The notes: generated from the sequence alone by a model not told the origin. A stretch of 53,811 nt of DNA from Mnemiopsis leidyi (GCA_000226015.1 JH154563.1:8031-61841); one strand, 5' to 3'; positions 1 through 12,284 are shown, counted from the first letter of the stretch. Numbers and translations are program-made.

Positions 1-420
1 CAAGAAGTGTAGAGGTCTTGGACATCAAGGGAGCAGTGGTAGGGGAAGGAGTGGTCGAGGGAAGATTCCAGTCGTTGCTTGAAGTCAGAGGAGTCTTTGA
101 GGCGTAGAGGGTTCTGAGCCAGGGGTTTGAGGTAAGTGGCGAGGACTTTGTGGAGAGCTTGAAGGGGGTGTTGTAGAAGCTGACCACAGGACGGATGGGG
201 GCGACCTTGTTTGTGAATCTTAGGTTGACCGTAGAGTTGAGGCCATCTGGGGTGGAGGTTCCGCATCTTGGTGAACATGTCAGGAGTAATCTTGTGTTCG
301 TCACGTAGTTTCTTGAGGACTCTGTAGAGTTTGTTGGTAATAGACTGTGTGGGGTCGTTGGGAAGGAGAGTGTAGCTGCCTGAGGATAAGTGCTCATTAA
401 CTTTATCTAAGTATTGTACA
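1..420 (-). mobile_element. Degraded reverse-transcriptase fragment, Penelope-like (partial, runs off window edge)
   Basis: The minus strand reads as part of a reverse transcriptase. A first block contains LYGQPKIHK, the conserved 'G.PKIHK' region of Penelope-type and related RTs. A second block, APIRPVVSFYNTPFKLSTK, follows only after a change of frame. The first frame then resumes with VLATYLKPL and ends at the window edge with SLDVQDLYTS, which resembles the RT motif around the first catalytic Asp ('DV.SLYT'). The two compensating frame changes show a pseudogene. The G+C content is higher than in the host genes nearby. It probably lies in an intron of, or upstream of, the WD40 gene. Superfamily assignment rests on short motifs remembered from the family, so a different RT clade is possible. 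Confidence 0.6.
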
Positions 421-538
421 CAGGTAAGTATACATCTCATTCTTACACTAAATAGTAAATCAAAATAAAGCGTGGGACATGGGTTGACTCATCTCTGGAG
501 CTTTCAACTGTAATAGGCTAGGGCTATCTGCATGATAG

Positions 539-801
539 GTGGGTGGTGTAGTGGTATCTAACCCGACTTTCTATGCAGGAGATTGTGGTTTCGATTTCCA
601 GATCCGCCAATCCTGCAGGAGTGCGCTAAGGGCATTTGCCTATGCAATCTTCTTCAGTCAACTCAGCCGAATGACTGGGAAACCGTAATTGAGGGTTAAA
701 TTAAGAGGGCCTCCGTTAAAAGATCTAGAATCTTCCAGGAGCCCCTTCAGTTTAACTGTAAAAGCCTGGGTACAGGTCTAACAAAATACAAAATACAAAA
801 A
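539..801 (+). mobile_element. tRNA-derived SINE, full-length-looking copy
   Basis: The head is tRNA-like. An A-box-like TGGTGTAGTGG lies at 544-554 and a B-box-like GGTTTCGATTTCC at 587-599, a spacing suitable for an internal RNA polymerase III promoter. A non-tRNA body follows, with a segment reading GGGCCTCCGTTAAAAGATCT, and the copy ends in an A-rich AAAATAC-type tail. The same body and tail recur at 3281-3415, so this is a dispersed family. It sits 150 bp before the first visible exon of the WD40 gene. Confidence 0.75.
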
Positions 802-953
802 TGCATGAATAGTTTTTAAATATTGCTCTTGGTGCACCTCAATCTGAAACTAGCCCAACGGTATATAGAGATATGAAATGTCCCCCCCTTCTATCTAACT
901 TACACCTTGGATGATTATAAATAACACTAAAACAAAAATGATTTCTTTTTCAG

Positions 954-3900
954 TCTCAAAATCCCAGGTAAAAAGTAAAGATGGATGTCGAGAATCGCTT
1001 GGAAATTTTCTGAAGCTTGCTGAAGATTTCGATGTTTCTCTAACAGAAACATTAGAGGCCAACTCACCATCACATTCACAGCCACTTTCAAGTTCCCATA
1101 GTAATGATCAGCTCAATGAAATTTGCTTCATGGATCAAGATATATCCAATGAAAATGAATGGAAAAAGAGTAAACCTGCTTCAACTGTGTCTACCAGCCA
1201 AATTATTCTCCCAGCTCAGCAGGTAAGTTAAATCTCTGTACATTTTGCTATTTTGAAAGCCTTTGGAAGATTAGCTATATTACCCCTTATATTGTTCAAT
1301 TCAATTCAAATTTTAAATTTTCGCAACCCATTCAATATAACTAGGCACAAGCTAAGGATATCAAATTCATACTGAAGAGGTTAGCAGTGTAGTTGCAAGA
1401 CTCTTGCTTTATATGTGAAGGGGCTTTAAGTTTAAACCCTGTCAATCAATGATTTCGATTTATTTACAGAAACAAAATGTCATGATCAATAATCTGCATA
1501 ACGTTATCCTCAAATTATTTGTTACATAGTTATAGTACAAATGATCATGATTATGATTCATTATTGAAGCAAATCTTATTTATTGTATGTTATGTTCTTC
1601 TTAAAACATGTTGACTAGATATAACATTTAGTGCAGCTGTAATATGTTACAGTTCAGGATCTCATATGATTTTACTTTCCCTTTTCTTTCCAGGTACCAG
1701 CATGTCATAAAAATCCAGTGAATGATGGTTTGAAGACAAGCAACATAGAAATTTCAACTGATCAAGAATCTGACTTTGCTAGTTTGGAACATAGAAAACG
1801 GAAGAGAGGACCTTCCAAAAAGTCAGCTCAGAAACATAAGGTATTATATCTATTCATTCATGCACCTCCCACGACTGCAGGGGAACACTCTTTTGTGTTT
1901 TTTAATGTTTATATATAACAAATTGATATCTAGATGATAAATCAGTCTATGATATTACAGTTTGCTGAAGTAAAAAGGGCAATGAGCAAATCAAAATTCT
2001 GCTTCATGGACAGCCACCATGATAAGATATGTTCTTTGGCTTGGTGCAAAGATGTACTTGTCTCTGGAAGTAGAGATACAACATCAAAACTATGGAGCAC
2101 ATCTGGTGAAGTTAAACATACATTAGGGGACCACACTTCTTCTGTGACAGGAGTGTTTGTGATTGAAAACAAGATATATACTCTATCATATGATTGCAAG
2201 CTCCGTAGGTGGGATTGTAAGTCTGGAAAACTAGAGCACTGTCAGTACCTGTTCTCTCCAATCACGTATGTGATAGAATTAATCTATAATACTGAAGTTG
2301 GTAGTAATCGACAGTCTAAACAGTTTTTTAGTTCCCTAAATTCGTGGCTTCAATAATTTTAGTTCAACAAGGCTTTTTATGTATGTACGATTCTGTGATT
2401 TTGAGTGATGTTAACATTAACTACTTTTCCGAATTGAAAATGGTATGACATCATTGTTTATTTAGTTGTGCAGCGGTGTTCGATCAGATGATCCTGATTG
2501 GCACAGATGGTGGCAAGGTAATGCTGTATTGTACACAAACATCGACAGTCAAATGGGAGAAAGTTGGGCACCTAGGGAGCGTTATTTCACTCGCCCTTAC
2601 TGAGAAGTCAGCAGTTTCAGCATCTACAGTTCCAGATTTGTGTAAGTTGACTATTACACCAAGGACTAAGTTAATTGCTCTATTATCTATATCGGCTCTG
2701 TAGTAGAAATAATTGGCAATAATCTTGACAATGCACCCGTATTTGTCATACTCGTAATTAAAATGAAAGTAAGTTACATCCTTTTGCCTTCTCAGGTGTC
2801 TGGAAAATTGATGAAACACTTAATTTGTCCAAGGCTAAGATTGAGGTCCCTGTTACTCGATCTGTGAGGTGCATGGTTTTGTACCAAGAAAGACTTTACT
2901 TCGGGGATGATGGTGTTAATATAAAAGTGTTCAACTTCAAGTCCGAAAGTTTGGATAAGCTTAAAAACCATGATACTGGTTTGCAATTGTTCTTGAATTA
3001 TGATTTATGACTAAATCGGGAGTTTTCTGTATTAATAACTACATACCTCTTTTACATGACTTGTTTTCAAATATTTGATTATGGCCATCATGAATTGATC
3101 ATATTTTTAATGTTTGACCATGGTCATGTTGCCATCTTGACAGTTGTCATGGTCATTTTTTTGACCATTTGGCCACATGGCTATTTCGAAATTGTGACTA
3201 TGGTCATGGTCAACATAGAAAGAATGGTCAAAAATCGTGGTCACCTTACACTCCCTCTCCTAAAATAATTACCTAATCATCCCCGGGAAACCGTGATTGA
3301 GAGTTAAATGATAAGGGCCTCCGTTAAAAAAGATCTAAAATTTTCCATGAGCCCCTTCGGTATAACTAAAAAACCTGAGCTGGGTACAGGTGTACAACAA
3401 ATACAAATACAAATAATTTGTTGGTCAGATTGTTCACAAGCATCATAAAAAAGCCCTAATTTTCAGATTATGGTAGTACAGATTCAATGCTGGTTTATAA
3501 GGAGTGCTATTTGGTATCAAGTTCTTATAATTTGGACTCCGGAAAAACGTCCATAAATTGTAAGTTCATTGTCTTATAATAGTAAATGCTCAGTTTTCCT
3601 TATAGCTATGTCATATCAAATTAAGTGCCAATTTGTGAAAATTGCCGTTCCTTTTTCACGTGGAAAATGTTTGAATACGTAATTTCAGTCAGGTCATTGG
3701 AAGATCACAGTTACCTGTTTACTATAATGTGCCCTATCCATGGACCTATCACTTGCATGTCGTACGAAACATCGTGTCAATCATTGGACTCTGTTGAGCT
3801 TGTATGTGGTGGCTGTGAACTGGGTGTTATAAGAAAAGTCTTTGAAAATCAAGACTTTAACAGTTTTAACGAAACAGAGTGAGTTTGCTTGATGCTTAAG

Positions 3901-4207
3901 TCATGGGTACCAGTGCTGTCTATTTCTTCATATCAGAGCATAAGCATTATTAAAAATTAATATTTGGTCTTCATTTAGAAGTGTCTTAACTTTTAAAAGT
4001 GTCTTAACTTTATCATAGCAAACTTTATTTTTCAGCAACATCGAAGTAGTTAGACTTGAAGCATTGGAAGACAAACACGTTGACAGTTTATCTGAAACAT
4101 TCTCTAGCGATGAAGAGGACAGTGATGGATCCTGCACGACACCTAAAAGAAATAAAAGTGATGCAGAGGAACCAGTGAATTCAAAATTTTGGTGTTCGAT
4201 ATCTTAA
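954..4207 (+). CDS. WD40-repeat protein, 3' exons (5' end not in window); possibly ZNF106-like
   Basis: Eight exons join in frame: 954-1222, 1694-1840, 1961-2265, 2466-2641, 2796-2978, 3467-3559, 3689-3878 and 4036-4207. The first visible exon begins with two bases completing a codon, so an upstream exon is expected. The protein starts with a Ser-rich stretch and a basic patch (RKRKRGPSKK). Several WD-type blades follow, for example KICSLAWCKDVLVSGSRD, SSVTGVFVIENKIYTLSYD and VRCMVLYQERLYFGDDG, and the last blade is GPITCM...ELVCGGCE. The tail is acidic. Such propellers are usually protein-interaction scaffolds. The order of a basic disordered region then a C-terminal propeller recalls ZNF106, but no zinc finger is visible here, so that link is tentative. 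The 2978 donor (GTTTGC) is weak, but phase and reading support it. Confidence 0.72.
3040..3250. repeat. TGGTCA/TGACCA-rich degenerate repeat in a WD40-gene intron
   Basis: Words such as ATGGTCAT, TTGACCAT, ATGGCCAT and GGTCATGGTCA recur in both orientations over about 200 bases. The array lies in the intron between exons 2796-2978 and 3467-3559, directly before the second SINE fragment. The open frame across it is a by-product of the repeat. Confidence 0.5.
3281..3415 (+). mobile_element. SINE 3' fragment (second copy)
   Basis: It matches the body and tail of the SINE at 539-801: GGGAAACCGTGATTGAG, GGGCCTCCGTTAAAAAAGAT, a GAGCCCCTTC block, a GGGTACAGG block, and an ACAAAT tail. The tRNA-like head is missing. 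That fits 5' truncation, or an origin by incomplete reverse transcription. Confidence 0.7.
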
Positions 4208-4845
4208 TAATTATTTGATTGCCTTTTTACATTATATTGCTCAGTGCTAAAACTAAAGATGGCTTTAAGCACAGCCAATTAAGGCTTTATGAAAACTTAA
4301 ATTCAGATAAAAGAATTTTAAAAACACTTAGATATGCATTAATAAATTATTGTATGGTCTGATTGAATTCATCATGTGATTGAATTCATCATGTGTGTAG
4401 AATGGGGAAGGCCACTTGTCAAAAGTATGAGATCTGGGCTAGATGCTCAACTACTGTAGGTGAAAATGATAAACTACAAAAGTTTTATTGAATTATTTTG
4501 GAATTATATTCTGTGCAACCCGATTAAGCTTGTTATTGTTGTCGTTTTTGTTACACATGGGGCTATATTATGTGCTTGAATTGAATTCTATTCATTCATT
4601 CTTTCTTTCCAATCGGGTTTAAAAGTATGTCTTAGGTACTAATATGGTCGTGGGTAAATGGCACCGAACTGTCAGCTAAAATTGGTGATATAGAGTGGTC
4701 AACTTATTATAACCATGTGATTCTTGTATTACAATGGCATTACTATCTAAATTTAAGAGGATAGTTGAAAGGCCGATAATTCATCAAGTTATTCTGTTTA
4801 CCAAGTAAAGTTTTTGAGTGGATATTGTTACAGCAATAGGTGAAT
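4208..4845. other. Intergenic, 638 bp
   Basis: No coding signal is seen. A short direct repeat, TTGAATTCATCATGTG, occurs twice in a row near 4364-4399. No clear promoter element is recognisable. Confidence 0.5.
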
Positions 4846-7800
4846 ATGTCTGCTCCTAGTAAAACAGTCACAAAGAAGGTCACGAAGATCATACGGAAAG
4901 ATGGCATAATATATAGACCAGCAGGTGGTACAACTCAATCTTCCCAGAAATTGGAGTCCACCAGTTCCACCAATTCTGTAACGCCTTCCCAGTCAACTGC
5001 TTCCAATAAAAATACAGTTCCATCATCTCAAGGTTTGGAAATTTGGAGTTGGACCTGATTGTCCACCGCCAAATTCGAAGAAATATACAATCTCGATAAA
5101 TGAATTAACTCTGAAAATCTGTTCAGAAATACATAATGTTTAAAAGATTAGCCTTTTCTGATTAAAATGGATAATTATCTTATTGCTGTTTTTGGTTGCC
5201 GGTTTTTATACTTCACCTATCATATATTCAGGTAATAAGAAGACCATAGGTAAAGTAATAAAGCGTGCCGATGGAACAAAAATTGTTGTTGTGGATGGTA
5301 AAATTGTTAAAACTCTGAAAAAGAATGATGAGGAAATACCTAAACCTCCCCTCAAGTTGAATAAAAACAACATGACCTCTCAGGAAGAAAAATCTGGTTA
5401 TGATGAAGCTTTATCACCATTGACTGACATTTCGGCTGATGAGCTTCCACCTGAAATTCCAGATGCTGCTTCTGACAAATCAGAGAATAAGCCTATTGCT
5501 AATCCAGATGTTTGCGGTCCAGTCTTGAGCATTAAAAGAACTATAACATTTGACCAGAGGAGAAGTCCTGCATTGCTTGAAAAACCCTTATCTCCTAAAG
5601 AAAGGAGACAGTTTGCTCCGAGGTTGTCTAAAAGTTTCAATGTTTCAAAAGAAAGTGAAAATCGTAGGAATTACAAGGATTCTAATTTAAACCGGAAGCA
5701 GTCATATACCAGCAGATCACACAATGAAAGCCATGGTAAACAAAAAGACCAAGTTGGCACTCACAGACATAAATCTGACAATTTGGAGACAAAGAGAAGT
5801 GAGACGAGAGACTATGCCTCTCATAACAGTAAAAAGTTTCGAAGATCTAGATCAAATTCACCAAGGCAAGCAAGACCTAGGTCTCCTGACCACAGAGGTC
5901 GAGCACCACAGCATTCTAGAGTTTCTGGTAAGTATAGGCAGCAAAAGACTTTAAGGTCACGGGACAGATCTCAGTCAAGGTCAAGATCACCGAAAGCAAG
6001 GTCCTTTGACAAGAGATCAATATCTCCAAGAAAACAATCCCTTGAATCTAAGTCTTCCCAAATTGTTGAAAATAGTCTGACGTCCCTATTAATAAATGAA
6101 GAAAGCAATTCTAGCACACATCACAGTATCTTGAATCTTATACAACAGCAAGCAGAGGATTTACTTCAAGCTCAGCATCGTGGTCCTATTGATGAGGAAA
6201 AGAAGAAAAAACTTCGGGATGCTATGCAATCCATCTTAGAGAAGCGAGGTCTCATTACACCATCCCAATCAAGAAAAAGAAAGAAGAGTCTTTTAAGATC
6301 AACTAGTTCTGAAGAATCGAGTGATGGTAGAGAATCCCCCAAAATCCTTGAAAAACTTCATCAAAAATATAATTCAACAGCTAAAGAAGTATCACCAGTG
6401 TCTGAAAACAAAAAAGAATCATTGAATATGGAGGCAATTAGTCCATGTATTGACAATATTTCAGTGGCATCTGAAGGACAGAAAGTAAGTGATGTTAGTC
6501 AATCAGACATGGAATTGTCAGATGAGGATGCCCAAAAAGACAATGAAGATGGAAAAACACCGGCTTACAGAAGAAAAACTATTATAACAGATGACAATAT
6601 AAAAGAACCCTCAAGCCAATTGATTCAAATAAAGTTGGGTAAAGATGAAGATGAAGAAGCATTTCAGTCACTAGCAGCAAGAGTTGATGGCCTGAGAAGT
6701 TCAGCTGATGTACAAGACTTGATTCAAGCTATAGAAAGCAGAATAAAATCTTACCTGACTGATAACATAAGTCCAGCTGTTCTTGAAAATAAAATAAAAA
6801 GATACCAAGCTCTAGTTGCGAAGGTTGTTATAGAGGCTGAATCCATTAAGGAAAAAGAAGAGGATAGCAAAATTACTTATCACACTCAGCGGAGCGGGAG
6901 CAAAGAGCTGAGAGGACCCCAATCGGATGTAAAAGGTACTAACACTTTTGATTCAATAAGTTATCCTGTACAGAATAGGGAACAAAGACAGCCATGGTTG
7001 TTTTCAAATGTAACTTCACAAAATACATCTACTCAAAATAACTCTCAACAATCCCTCTCACAAGAAATGCCAGGATCTGCAGCTGCAACTGAATTTGAAA
7101 AGATTCATGCCCAGTATGTCTCTCAAAGGATAGGTTATCATGTTTGCTTGCTCTGTATGATTGAATCTAGCAATGATTCTCACTTTCAGAAACATTTAGA
7201 TAGCAAGAAACATCATGAAGCTGTTTGCACCAAAATACGACAGTTACAACAATCTAACTCAGCAAATGTAAAAAAGTTTAAGAGGCATGATCTTGTTACT
7301 AAATGCAAATTGTGTGATGTCATTTGTCGGGGAGAAAAGAAATATAATGAGCATGCTAACCATAGAAGCCACTTGGCTCAAGTTCAGGCATACATTAAAA
7401 TTGGCAGGGCTATTCCAGAACCAGAGATCCTTCATGATCATGAGCACCAGATAAGAGGACAGATAGAGGAAATTCAAGAGTCAGACACACCTGCAGTTGG
7501 TAGAGAATTCATGTCAGTGAAAACTGTTAAGGACTGTGATGATAATGTCAAGGATGTATATTTTTGTTCTCTCTGCAAGACTAATTGCAACTCTGAGATT
7601 CAAGTTGAAAAACATGTGCGATCTAAGAAGCATTATCTGATTTATGTTAAGGTCACTCAACCAGAAGTCAATGTTCAAGTCAATGCTGGAGAGCATAAAA
7701 AGAGACGAGAAACTACAAAGAAAATTTTTACTGCAATGAAGACCATAAAGCAGATGGAAGAAATGATAGAACGTAACAGAGATAGAATTGGCAATGATTC

Positions 7801-9240
7801 CTCTGTGGTTGTCAATGACAATCAGCATTCCTCTCAAACTCAACAAAGCCTTTTAAAAGGTACTGATTTTCACAACTCCTATAACAAGGCACAAGTTGCA
7901 AGCTTCTCTGCAAGTAACTATGGACAAATGCAGTCAGGTAAAATATCATACTTTGTATTGGTATTAATGTTGGATTTACATAATGACGCCCACTAAGCCT
8001 CATTTTACACTGTATACCTTATGGTGTTTCAAATCATTTAAATTACTTAAGCTATACAATTGCCTAACTTAGGATGATTTGGCTAAATCTGTATCTGATT
8101 TCAGGTTCTGGATCCAATCGGAATACTTATCAAAATCATTCCATGGACATGGAGAATATGAGTTCACAGAATGCACCATATTATCGTGACCCCACCAACA
8201 GATTGTCTGTGAAAGAAAATTTTTCAGGAGAACCTAATACAAATTCCCAGCTATACTCTGGTAGATTTAATTCTACACCTGCTCCACTTCTGCATAATTT
8301 ACCCATGTCATATTCAAAGGAAGATAATCAAGATTCTATGTTCCATAGCCATAAGGTCCATTCACAATCGGGCTTGTTATCTTCAACCTTAGATCATGGA
8401 GGTCAAAATCGATTTATTCGTAATGAAGAATGCAGCACTGATAACAATTATTGCGGCAGTGCACACAACTTTCAAGATTCATCCAAGCAGGATTCGCCAA
8501 TTAAAAGCAATAATCCAGGTGGAAGATATAGTGTTAGTTATTCTACTAGTGTCCCATCAAACTCTTTGTCCAATCCAGTTTCTGGCCATCATGGCTCTTC
8601 AAATTTTGAATCACATGGTGGAAATGCCTTCCAAGCTTCATTTCATGACCAGTCTAATCAGTTTAAAACTCACCAAGAGTTTTTACCCCGTTCACACCAA
8701 CAGAATACTAGTGTGTACGGAAAACAGCCATTCAATGAGCTAAGCTATGGTGGCTCCAATTGTTCAAGTCAAGATAATGATCATTTACACTTAGCAGAGA
8801 ACAATTTTCAGTCGTCAGAGGCCTGGCAGAATACTGAAAAAAGATCAACTATTACCAGCAATCGAGTTTATAATGATCAAAGTAGCCAATTCATTAACCC
8901 CTCACTGAGTTCCAGTTCTCGGTATAATTCTCATTCTAGTAACTATCCAAAACATCCACCTGTTCAGAAATCATGGGAAAACAAATCCATACAGGAGACG
9001 AAAAGTCCTGCTTCTGACGCATTTGCTCCACCTTCCTATACTCAACCTCAAAACTCCTTCAATAATGCTGGACCCTCTGGCCAATCCTACTTAGAAACTG
9101 CAAGAAACACATACAATTCAGCATACAATCTTTTGAAGCAGGCTGAGTCTCAGTCTACGCCTCAAGCCATTTCTTACAGTGGTCCAACATTCAGTGGCAA
9201 GCCAACATATAAAGGTGTTTACACCAATGTTAGAAGGTAA
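4846..9240 (+). CDS. RS-rich protein with three ZFR-like U1/matrin-type zinc fingers (1342 aa)
   Basis: Exons 4846-5032, 5232-7937 and 8105-9240 join in phase (each junction splits a Gly codon). The start is the ATG seven bases after a TAG/CAG acceptor-like site. A basic N-terminus (TKKVTKIIRKDG, repeated as GKVIKRADGTKIVVVDGK) leads into an Arg/Ser-rich region at residues 180-290. Three fingers of the form C-X2-C-X12-H-X5-H lie near residues 698, 753 and 840 (for example CLLCMIESSNDSHFQKHLDS). The C-terminal third is Ser/Asn/Gln-rich. The linker between fingers 2 and 3 (IGRAIPEPEI ... VGREF) matches that of the ZFR gene downstream ([10 protein letters not shown] ... VGREL). No DZF domain follows. 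U1/matrin fingers commonly bind RNA, so a nuclear RNA-binding role is inferred. I cannot assign an orthologue. Confidence 0.85.
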
Positions 9241-10444
9241 AATCCTGGATACCTAAGATCTTGTTTTCTATTAATTTAAGTTTCACACATTACGAATGTC
9301 AAAGCAAACAGTTGCAGTTCTTGCCTTATCATACAATTTGTATCTTATCTTTGTTCATCAACTCAGTCTCAAAATCTGCAAAACGTTTCAGATGAGATAA
9401 GCTGCCAATCTATATCCAACCAGCGGTGTGCAGCACTCAAAGAAGTTCGAAATAAAGAAAAGTTTAAAATGGTACCCGCCAAATATCAACCAGAAATTGG
9501 ACGTCTGGATTGCTAAGATTGAACTAGAACAATATTGGATTGATTATGAGTGTTTCCCATGTGTGCTTTGTGTTATGGTCAATGGCTAAGCTGTAAATGT
9601 CGGAAGTAAAAGGTTTAGAATGCAATCTAACCTCATAAACATGAACTCGGAATATTCAAATAAGGGTCAGTTAAGGAGAAAGATATTCTTCAATGGAAAG
9701 TCAATTTTCAAGATTTTTGTTAACAGAACCGGGAATTGCCTATTATTTTAGGCATTTATAGTTAGAGTCATATGGTGTATATTGTATTTAATGAAAGAAA
9801 CTTATAAAGTTATAAGCTTATTTCCATGTGCTTATCTTTTTTCAAGCTAATATAAAATCGTTGTACATTATGTGCAAGTCAGCTGAGGCTGTTCTAAAAT
9901 AAATAAATAGCCAATTCAATTTTGAATTCCGATACATTCCCATACAAGTAAATGGTTTTTATATATTCTTTTATATTCATTTTGAATTGTTGGACCTTTG
10001 GACTCTTTCAATCTTAGGCTGCTTATAATCAGCTTAATCCAGGTTCCAAAAAAGAGTCTCGATCTCCTAAATATGTTAAATGCCTATGGTCAACTATACC
10101 TAGTTTATATTTGTATGAAATCAAATTTGACGTTAGCTTAACAGTACCCAGTAATAATATGATTAAAATTTCAAGCTGTAATGAAAATATCATCAATTTT
10201 CATACTTAAATTATATCAATTATTTTACAAGATTAAGTTTTTGAATGAGTTATTTATTCTTTGGTGGAAAATCAATGATATGTTAGTTTCCTAGGCTGAA
10301 TAAGTATACTGTTATGGTCGCTATTTTTTGTATACGTGATATACCTAACAATTTTTACAGCATTATGGTATTGAAAATTCAAAATTGAAATACTTGTTCT
10401 GTTCAGGTTTCAGAAATAAATTGCTCACTTCGAATTACCTAAAT
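9241..10444. other. 3' UTR and intergenic, 1.2 kb
   Basis: Two overlapping AATAAA hexamers at 9898-9907 probably end the upstream transcript. The rest is A+T-rich with no coding signal. Acceptor-like AG sites at 10405-10406 and 10412-10413 precede the next start codon. Confidence 0.5.
9898..9907 (+). promoter_or_regulatory. Polyadenylation signals (overlapping AATAAA)
   Basis: AATAAATAAA lies about 660 bp after the stop of the three-finger gene, and no other candidate lies between. Confidence 0.45.
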
Positions 10445-11980
10445 ATGGCTTTGACAGCTGAAGAAAAGATGTTGATTTCAATCATAGAATCTAATCAAAG
10501 AAGGATAGAAGAATTACTTTTGTCACGAAGTCAATCTTACCAAATGAAGAATCTACCATTACAGAGATCAGCTACTGAATCCAAAGTACCCAATACTTGC
10601 AAAATCGATTCAGCTGTCCAAAATTTTGTTGACCTTGATGGACTGATCCCTAAAATATTGGGACCTGCTTATAATGAACCTAGTGTGGCACCAAACGAAC
10701 AAACCTCCCAAAATTATCACAAAAATGATGATAATGATCAACCATCATGTCAGGATGAAATTGAAAATGGCTTAAATGTAATTGTTGACCATTGCATTCC
10801 CCTGCCTGAGTCTTCTCCTCAATGCTTAAAAGAAAAAGAGGTAATCCCAGAAGTAGATGGTGTTCCTATTTCTGATAATGTAATCCTGAAAACAGCTTTA
10901 AATATTCCTGGACTTGGGCAAGACAATGCTTCTTCTGAACAACCTATTGTTTCTAAAGATTTGATCAATCTAAAATGTCTATCTATGTCAAATCGTGCAA
11001 AGAATAAGAGCAATGTTTGGATCATAAAAAAAGATGGCACACGAAGAAAAAAAGCCATGTCTTCAGAAACAGATTCGCAAACAAATAGATTAAGTAATGG
11101 AAGTCTACCTCCTCCTAAGAGAAGAAGATTTAGTTCATCATCATTTGTTTTTGACTCAGATAGCATCAACCACAGTCAGGGTACAACAAAGCTATCCTCC
11201 TCGCCATCCTTAGCTACAAATACAAGTTGTGAATTTAAAATTCAATTAAAAACTTTCAATGAGAACAAATCAGAACTCTTAACCAGTGCTAATGATAGAA
11301 AACTTGAAGGATCCTTAAAACCACCTCTTTTATCAGATATAGTTGTTTCTACCAAAAAGAAAACTAAAATCCTGAGTTCTCCTCTAAAAAGAATGCAGCA
11401 ATCTAGTCCAAAGCTTAAATTGAAATCAACACCTACCGAGAGTTCCAGCTCAAGCAACAGTCTGGAGCCCTACATAGCTTGTTGGGCACATTGTCCTGCA
11501 ATCCTAACTGGTGTGCCTTCTGCTCATTGTGTTCCTAAACGTATGTTCATCAACCATTTAAGAGAATATCATACCCCACCAACCCCAATTAATCTTAGGA
11601 ATCAGCAAATTGTGTGCATATGCCATGCTTGTGAAACTGTTGTTCCTTACAGTTACCAATCAAAAAGGGATCATTTGAATCAGAGATGTACTAAATGGCA
11701 CCAGCAATTCTTTCTGTTTATTGAAAATACTCAGGACAGTTTTGCAATACCTCGCTTTAATGCTCCTGTTGTTAAATCTCCTGGTCTCGCCGGAATGTTC
11801 AAGTCTATCGCTCACCACCCTGATTTAGACACTCTCACATGGAAAAATGTTAAGAATGAGCATTTCTGCTACCATTTTTGTGGATTTTGTAATCAATTTG
11901 TTGAAGATTCGATGAGGGCCGTTAGTGATCACAAAGCCACAGCAATTCACCGTGTGAATGTTCGAAAATCAACAAACTAA
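10445..11980 (+). CDS. Ser/Lys-rich nuclear protein with C-terminal Cys/His fingers (511 aa), unrecognised
   Basis: This is a single long exon. The chosen start, MALTAEEKMLISIIESNQRR, begins with a likely helix or short coiled coil. The middle is low-complexity with a clear nuclear-localisation stretch (PPPKRRRF) after WIIKKDGTRRKK; that stretch resembles TKIIRKDG in the gene at 4846. Three Cys/His groups lie at the C-terminus: CWAHC...H...H near residue 345, ICHAC...H...C...H near 391, and FCGFCNQFVEDSMRAVSDH...H near 478. The last is spaced like a U1-type finger. Acceptor-like AGs lie 31 and 38 bases before the ATG, and the frame is open back to them, so an upstream coding exon is not excluded. 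No function can be named. Confidence 0.8.
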   Translation: MALTAEEKMLISIIESNQRRIEELLLSRSQSYQMKNLPLQRSATESKVPNTCKIDSAVQNFVDLDGLIPKILGPAYNEPSVAPNEQTSQNYHKNDDNDQPSCQDEIENGLNVIVDHCIPLPESSPQCLKEKEVIPEVDGVPISDNVILKTALNIPGLGQDNASSEQPIVSKDLINLKCLSMSNRAKNKSNVWIIKKDGTRRKKAMSSETDSQTNRLSNGSLPPPKRRRFSSSSFVFDSDSINHSQGTTKLSSSPSLATNTSCEFKIQLKTFNENKSELLTSANDRKLEGSLKPPLLSDIVVSTKKKTKILSSPLKRMQQSSPKLKLKSTPTESSSSSNSLEPYIACWAHCPAILTGVPSAHCVPKRMFINHLREYHTPPTPINLRNQQIVCICHACETVVPYSYQSKRDHLNQRCTKWHQQFFLFIENTQDSFAIPRFNAPVVKSPGLAGMFKSIAHHPDLDTLTWKNVKNEHFCYHFCGFCNQFVEDSMRAVSDHKATAIHRVNVRKSTN

Positions 11981-12280
11981 GTGGTAATACAGTATGAATT
12001 TGTGTAAGCACTGCTTACCAAGCAGGTCACTGCTGTGCTGTTCCTGGTACTACTATTACAGTCCAAATGCGATGATAGAAAATGAAGTCTTATCGAGAGT
12101 GATGCCAGTGCCAAGAATTAAGTGCTAAGTGGCCGGATTCTGCTAGGCTAAATCATGCCCATCTGACATCAATATCATGTATGCCCTTTCTAGCAAAAAT
12201 GCTTCTAACAGTGAGATAAGTACTAACAAACTTTTTTTCTTTATGAAGTAGAGCAGTAGCTATACACTTGCGTAAACCCT
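11981..12280. other. Downstream flank of the 10445 gene
   Basis: No gene or clear element is seen in this 300-bp flank before the hAT remnant. Confidence 0.4.
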
Positions 12281-12284
12281 GATG

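Noticed and set aside
911..953. ATG at 911 as the true start of the WD40 gene
   Set aside because: A good acceptor (TTTCTTTTTCAG) at 953 gives an exon that begins in mid-codon, and the bases before it look intronic.
3606..3688. Exon start at 3606 or 3625 in the WD40 gene
   Set aside because: Both choices either hit a stop or break phase. The acceptor at 3688 keeps phase and blade reading.
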